Source: Pseudomonadota bacterium (lineage in GTDB: Bacteria; Pseudomonadota; Gammaproteobacteria; Acidiferrobacterales; Acidiferrobacteraceae). Taken from it: a DNA stretch of 49,927 nt. Both the position numbers and the translations under genes were made by a program. Below, in pieces: positions 45,789 through 49,927 of the stretch (position 1 is the first letter of the stretch; every line of letters starts with the position of its first letter). The stretch spans positions 1-49,927 of the forward strand of contig JAJYDT010000012.1 in assembly GCA_021777335.1 (NCBI GenBank), written 5' to 3'. The notes below the pieces were generated by a model that was given only the letters and a program-made list of their open reading frames with translations, made no database searches and had not been told where the DNA came from.

Positions 45789-48700
45789 GTCGTAATCCCT
45801 TCTTCATCAGGTCTGCTCATCGAACCCCCAAGCCGAAGCGGAAGGTGAAGAAGTATCGAGCGTCGTAATCCCTTCTTCATCAGGTCTGCTCATCGAACTT
45901 ACAACCCCGAGGACTCGCGCGGCCGAGTTAGTCGTAATCCCTTCTTCATCAGGTCTGCTCATCGAACACTGAGGATTCCAGCGGAAGATTGGGAAGAAAG
46001 TGTCGTAATCCCTTCTTCATCAGGTCTGCTCATCGAACTGTAGGGATTTGGGAGCATGAGCAGTATGAGGCGTCGTAATCCCTTCTTCATCAGGTCTGCT
46101 CATCGAACACCGCGCTAACCCACCATCCACCATAGACCACAGTCGTAATCCCTTCTTCATCAGGTCTGCTCATCGAACTTGTTGGGTATGGTGTTAGGGC
46201 CGGATGCCGTGGTCGTAATCCCTTCTTCATCAGGTCTGCTCATCGAACGTATAGCCCTGAGACGCTGGGCTGCGGATAAGTCGTAATCCCTTCTTCATCA
46301 GGTCTGCTCATCGAACGACATCAACGCGGACATCACGAACAACCGGGGTCGTAATCCCTTCTTCATCAGGTCTGCTCATCGAACCGGTGTCTCTACACTA
46401 AACAGCTTGAACGATGCGTCGTAATCCCTTCTTCATCAGGTCTGCTCATCGAACGGATCATCGTATCAGATGGCGCCGCTTTCATGGGTCGTAATCCCTT
46501 CTTCATCAGGTCTGCTCATCGAACCCACAGGCCCGCAAGCAATCGCCCTCACCATTGCGTCGTAATCCCTTCTTCATCAGGTCTGCTCATCGAACACATG
46601 CTCGTGTGCAGTATGTAAGGCTATTAAGTCGTAATCCCTTCTTCATCAGGTCTGCTCATCGAACTCAATTTGCGCGGGAAATCTCAACATTTTCCCAATG
46701 TCGTAATCCCTTCTTCATCAGGTCTGCTCATCGAACGAATGGACCTATACGGGCAGTGCCTATGGAGGCGAGTCGTAATCCCTTCTTCATCAGGTCTGCT
46801 CATCGAACGGGAGACCCTCACCTCATATCGGCACGGGGAGTCGTAATCCCTTCTTCATCAGGTCTGCTCATCGAACGCATTACCCCCGAGTATATGAGTC
46901 ATGAGATGGCCGGTCGTAATCCCTTCTTCATCAGGTCTGCTCATCGAACGATGGGAAAAACTAAGAGGATCGCCTTTGGCGAGTCGTAATCCCTTCTTCA
47001 TCAGGTCTGCTCATCGAACATGGGCAAGACGAAGCGGGTCGCCTTTAGCGTCGTAATCCCTTCTTCATCAGGTCTGCTCATCGAACCAACCCCGAAGATA
47101 GCCGGGATTCTCCGACTACGTCGTAATCCCTTCTTCATCAGGTCTGCTCATCGAACCCTAAATGGGCCGCACTCATCATCTTCTGTATGTCGTAATCCCT
47201 TCTTCATCAGGTCTGCTCATCGAACTCTTGTTCTTGATGTCCTTCGGCTGGGACTGCTTAGGTCGTAATCCCTTCTTCATCAGGTCTGCTCATCGAACCT
47301 CGAACGAATGGTATGGACGTGGCGAAGGGGGTCGTAATCCCTTCTTCATCAGGTCTGCTCATCGAACCCCGAGCAGACCGTGACTTGGTATGGCGATTTT
47401 GGGTCGTAATCCCTTCTTCATCAGGTCTGCTCATCGAACCTGCGCGCGCATTCATTGAGCTTGATCCTAAATGTCGTAATCCCTTCTTCATCAGGTCTGC
47501 TCATCGAACGTCGATCGGCCTTCAGTGCGGTGGATTGGCAATAGGTCGTAATCCCTTCTTCATCAGGTCTGCTCATCGAACGCCCCAACCGCTGCACTGT
47601 CCCCGTTGCCACTCACGTCGTAATCCCTTCTTCATCAGGTCTGCTCATCGAACACCGCGACCGCAAGCTCATAGATGCCGTGCAGGCGTCGTAATCCCTT
47701 CTTCATCAGGTCTGCTCATCGAACACCGTAGTTGATAACTGCGGCGGGATAAGTCTGTCGTAATCCCTTCTTCATCAGGTCTGCTCATCGAACGTTCTCG
47801 ACGAGAAGCAGAAGAAGCAGAGTTAGGTCGTAATCCCTTCTTCATCAGGTCTGCTCATCGAACACAAACTGCTCCCGCCGTTTATGGCGCCATTGCCGAG
47901 GTCGTAATCCCTTCTTCATCAGGTCTGCTCATCGAACGGATTCCCGTGGTCGGGTTACGACTCGGGAAATTATGTCGTAATCCCTTCTTCATCAGGTCTG
48001 CTCATCGAACGCGGGACTGCGTGATGGCGAGAAACGCGAAATTGTCGTAATCCCTTCTTCATCAGGTCTGCTCATCGAACGAAGACAGTCGGGATTCTCC
48101 GACTACCCGGGGTCGTAATCCCTTCTTCATCAGGTCTGCTCATCGAACGATCAATGGAGCGCGAGCGTGGAGGCCAGCCTGGTCGTAATCCCTTCTTCAT
48201 CAGGTCTGCTCATCGAACCTCCCATGCGACTGAACCGACCGGCACACATCAGTCGTAATCCCTTCTTCATCAGGTCTGCTCATCGAACCCCCTTCCGGAT
48301 CGGGAATTGATTTACAACCCGGAGGGTCGTAATCCCTTCTTCATCAGGTCTGCTCATCGAACGCGGGGGGATAAGCCTTACCTCCGCAGAAATGGAGTCG
48401 TAATCCCTTCTTCATCAGGTCTGCTCATCGAACAATTATCGACCCAGACTCGGGAGATAGCGTGATTCGTCGTAATCCCTTCTTCATCAGGTCTGCTCAT
48501 CGAACAAACCGGCGAGTAGCAATACGTCGAGTGCCTTGGTCGTAATCCCTTCTTCATCAGGTCTGCTCATCGAACCGTTTCTATCTGTTCATTCCGCTGG
48601 CACGTGCGGTCGTAATCCCTTCTTCATCAGGTCTGCTCATCGAACGATATTCTCCGCGACCAGAAACGCCGGATAAGTCGTAATCCCTTCTTCATCAGGT

Positions 48701-49927
48701 CTGCTCATCGAACTTGATAACTGCGGCGGGATAAGTCTTACCTCCGCAGGTCGTAATCCCTTCTTCATCAGGTCTGCTCATCGAACATTAGCTGGATGGG
48801 AAAGACGAAGCGGGTCGCTGTCGTAATCCCTTCTTCATCAGGTCTGCTCATCGAACATCATTCAGCAATTAATCGAATCTCATAAGATGGGTCGTAATCC
48901 CTTCTTCATCAGGTCTGCTCATCGAACACTTAGCGACCTGGACGGTCGTACAGTAGTTGAGTCGTAATCCCTTCTTCATCAGGTCTGCTCATCGAACCCT
49001 CTGGGGTCACGGCGTCCTGCCGACAATCCTTAGTCGTAATCCCTTCTTCATCAGGTCTGCTCATCGAACGCCGTTTATGGCGCCATTGCCGAGGTACAGG
49101 CGGTCGTAATCCCTTCTTCATCAGGTCTGCTCATCGAACTCTATGACGCTGGCGTCAAAGCTGCTCAGCCGTTGTCGTAATCCCTTCTTCATCAGGTCTG
49201 CTCATCGAACAAACCAGGGCGGAGAACGCCTACGATGAAGTCCGTCGTAATCCCTTCTTCATCAGGTCTGCTCATCGAACGTCGCTTTTAGCGACCTGGA
49301 CGGTCGCACCATAGTCGTAATCCCTTCTTCATCAGGTCTGCTCATCGAACAGACGAAGCGGGTCGCTTTTAGCGACCTGGACGGTGTCGTAATCCCTTCT
49401 TCATCAGGTCTGCTCATCGAACAGACGAAGCGGGTCGCTTTTAGCGACCTGGACGGTGTCGTAATCCCTTCTTCATCAGGTCTGCTCATCGAACAAATGG
49501 AGGAGGGGTATACGTACGCCCTTCCGGAGTCGTAATCCCTTCTTCATCAGGTCTGCTCATCGAACCTTCTGCGAGCAAGCACTGAAACTTCAAGCAAAAG
49601 TCGTAATCCCTTCTTCATCAGGTCTGCTCATCGAACATGGCCGCGTGCACATACATGGCCGCCTAATGTCGTAATCCCTTCTTCATCAGGTCTGCTCATC
49701 GAACGGCCGCGCGTGCCGCATACTGGCAGGCTCGTGGGTCGTAATCCCTTCTTCATCAGGTCTGCTCATCGAACAGCGAGAAATTGCAGATATCCCAGCG
49801 CCCGCACGTCGTAATCCCTTCTTCATCAGGTCTGCTCATCGAACCGCCTCCCATCACCACAAGGCACGGGTGAAGCTCGTCGTAATCCCTTCTTCATCAG
49901 GTCTGCTCATCGAACGCTGCACTCGCG
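45789..49927 (-). CRISPR. CRISPR array, 59 repeats visible, continuing past the window
   Basis: A 37-base repeat (plus strand begins GTCGTAATCCCTTC and ends GGTCTGCTCATCGAAC) recurs 59 times from 45789 to 49915, effectively without variation, with 58 complete spacers of 30-37 bases and the beginning of another at the edge. No cas gene lies within the window. Transcription is inferred to be leftward (minus): the terminal repeat at 45718 is decayed in the half that would be its 3' end, and fifteen spacers on the plus strand match the sense strand of one gene. Subtype is not determined; the strand bias favours type III. Spacers 51 and 52 (49351-49385 and 49423-49457) are identical. Open frames spanning the array are artefacts of the repeat. 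Confidence 0.99.

Noticed and set aside
45184-45807. A 207-residue minus-strand open frame next to the array
   Set aside because: It reads through the tRNA-Cys fragment and into the first repeat, has no ribosome binding site and no protein-like pattern.
46555-47735. Long open frames made of repeated units such as RNPFFIRSAHRT or SMSRPDEEGITT, resembling repeat proteins
   Set aside because: They are translations of the 37-base CRISPR repeat in different frames and strands, not genes.
46249-48676. Spacers 7 and 41, which end in GGATAA like part of the tiled gene
   Set aside because: Only about six bases match next to the repeat edge, which chance explains; the rest does not align, so they were not counted among the fifteen.

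Overview
The window looks like chromosomal DNA of a chemolithoautotrophic, probably acidophilic gammaproteobacterium. Three things suggest this: a cytochrome bc1 operon arranged cytochrome c4 - short-chain dehydrogenase - Rieske - cytochrome b - cytochrome c1 (the petI order described in Acidithiobacillus ferrooxidans), a large hopanoid gene set, and a membrane-bound hydrogenase-4-like complex without nickel-iron ligands. Species cannot be fixed by eye; Acidiferrobacter- or Acidithiobacillus-like organisms are the best guess.

Layout. Positions 1-506 hold the tail of an unidentified gene and non-coding DNA. Positions 507-8601 (minus strand) form one tight operon transcribed as hyfC-, hyfE-, hyfF-, hyfG-, fused hyfH/hyfI- and hyfB-like genes, then crcB and a DUF190 gene. 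The hyfG-like subunit has lost the cysteines that bind the NiFe centre, so the complex should be an energy-converting-hydrogenase-related (Ehr) ion-pumping or ion-driven oxidoreductase, not a hydrogenase. Positions 8820-21707 are a hopanoid locus. A minus-strand arm carries hpnI-hpnJ-hpnK-hpnN-hpnL, with a ferritin-like diiron protein gene beyond it. A divergent plus-strand arm carries ispH-hpnH-hpnB-hpnA. Together they supply isoprenoid precursor, extend and glycosylate the hopanoid side chain, remodel the sugar and move hopanoids to the outer membrane. Squalene-hopene cyclase is not in the window.

Positions 22009-28189 carry a secreted creatininase-family protein, a secreted beta-propeller, a TauE/SafE permease, an outer-membrane porin with a clear terminator, and an MFS transporter. 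Positions 28548-32810 (minus) are an osmoregulated periplasmic glucan operon: a small unknown protein, opgH, and an unusual lipoprotein opgG. A decayed stretch of about 1.2 kb follows, then DUF202, Nudix and outer-membrane barrel genes, then the petI-like operon (36078-40183, minus). The scar of an IS3-family transposase lies just upstream of that operon. A small membrane protein and a PAS-GGDEF-EAL protein follow, then tRNA-Leu(UAA).

The right end is the most interesting part. A 3' fragment of tRNA-Cys (45534-45579), probably an integration scar, precedes a CRISPR array that starts at 45789 and runs off the window: 59 repeats and 58 complete spacers, with no cas gene visible. Read in one orientation, fifteen spacers overlap or abut to rebuild the first ~58 codons of a single gene, with mostly synonymous differences between overlapping spacers. 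The array has therefore sampled several alleles of the 5' end of one gene, always on the same strand. A decayed terminal repeat at the left edge suggests transcription from right to left, which would make these crRNAs antisense to the target mRNA, as expected for an RNA-targeting (type III-like) system whose leader and cas genes lie to the right.
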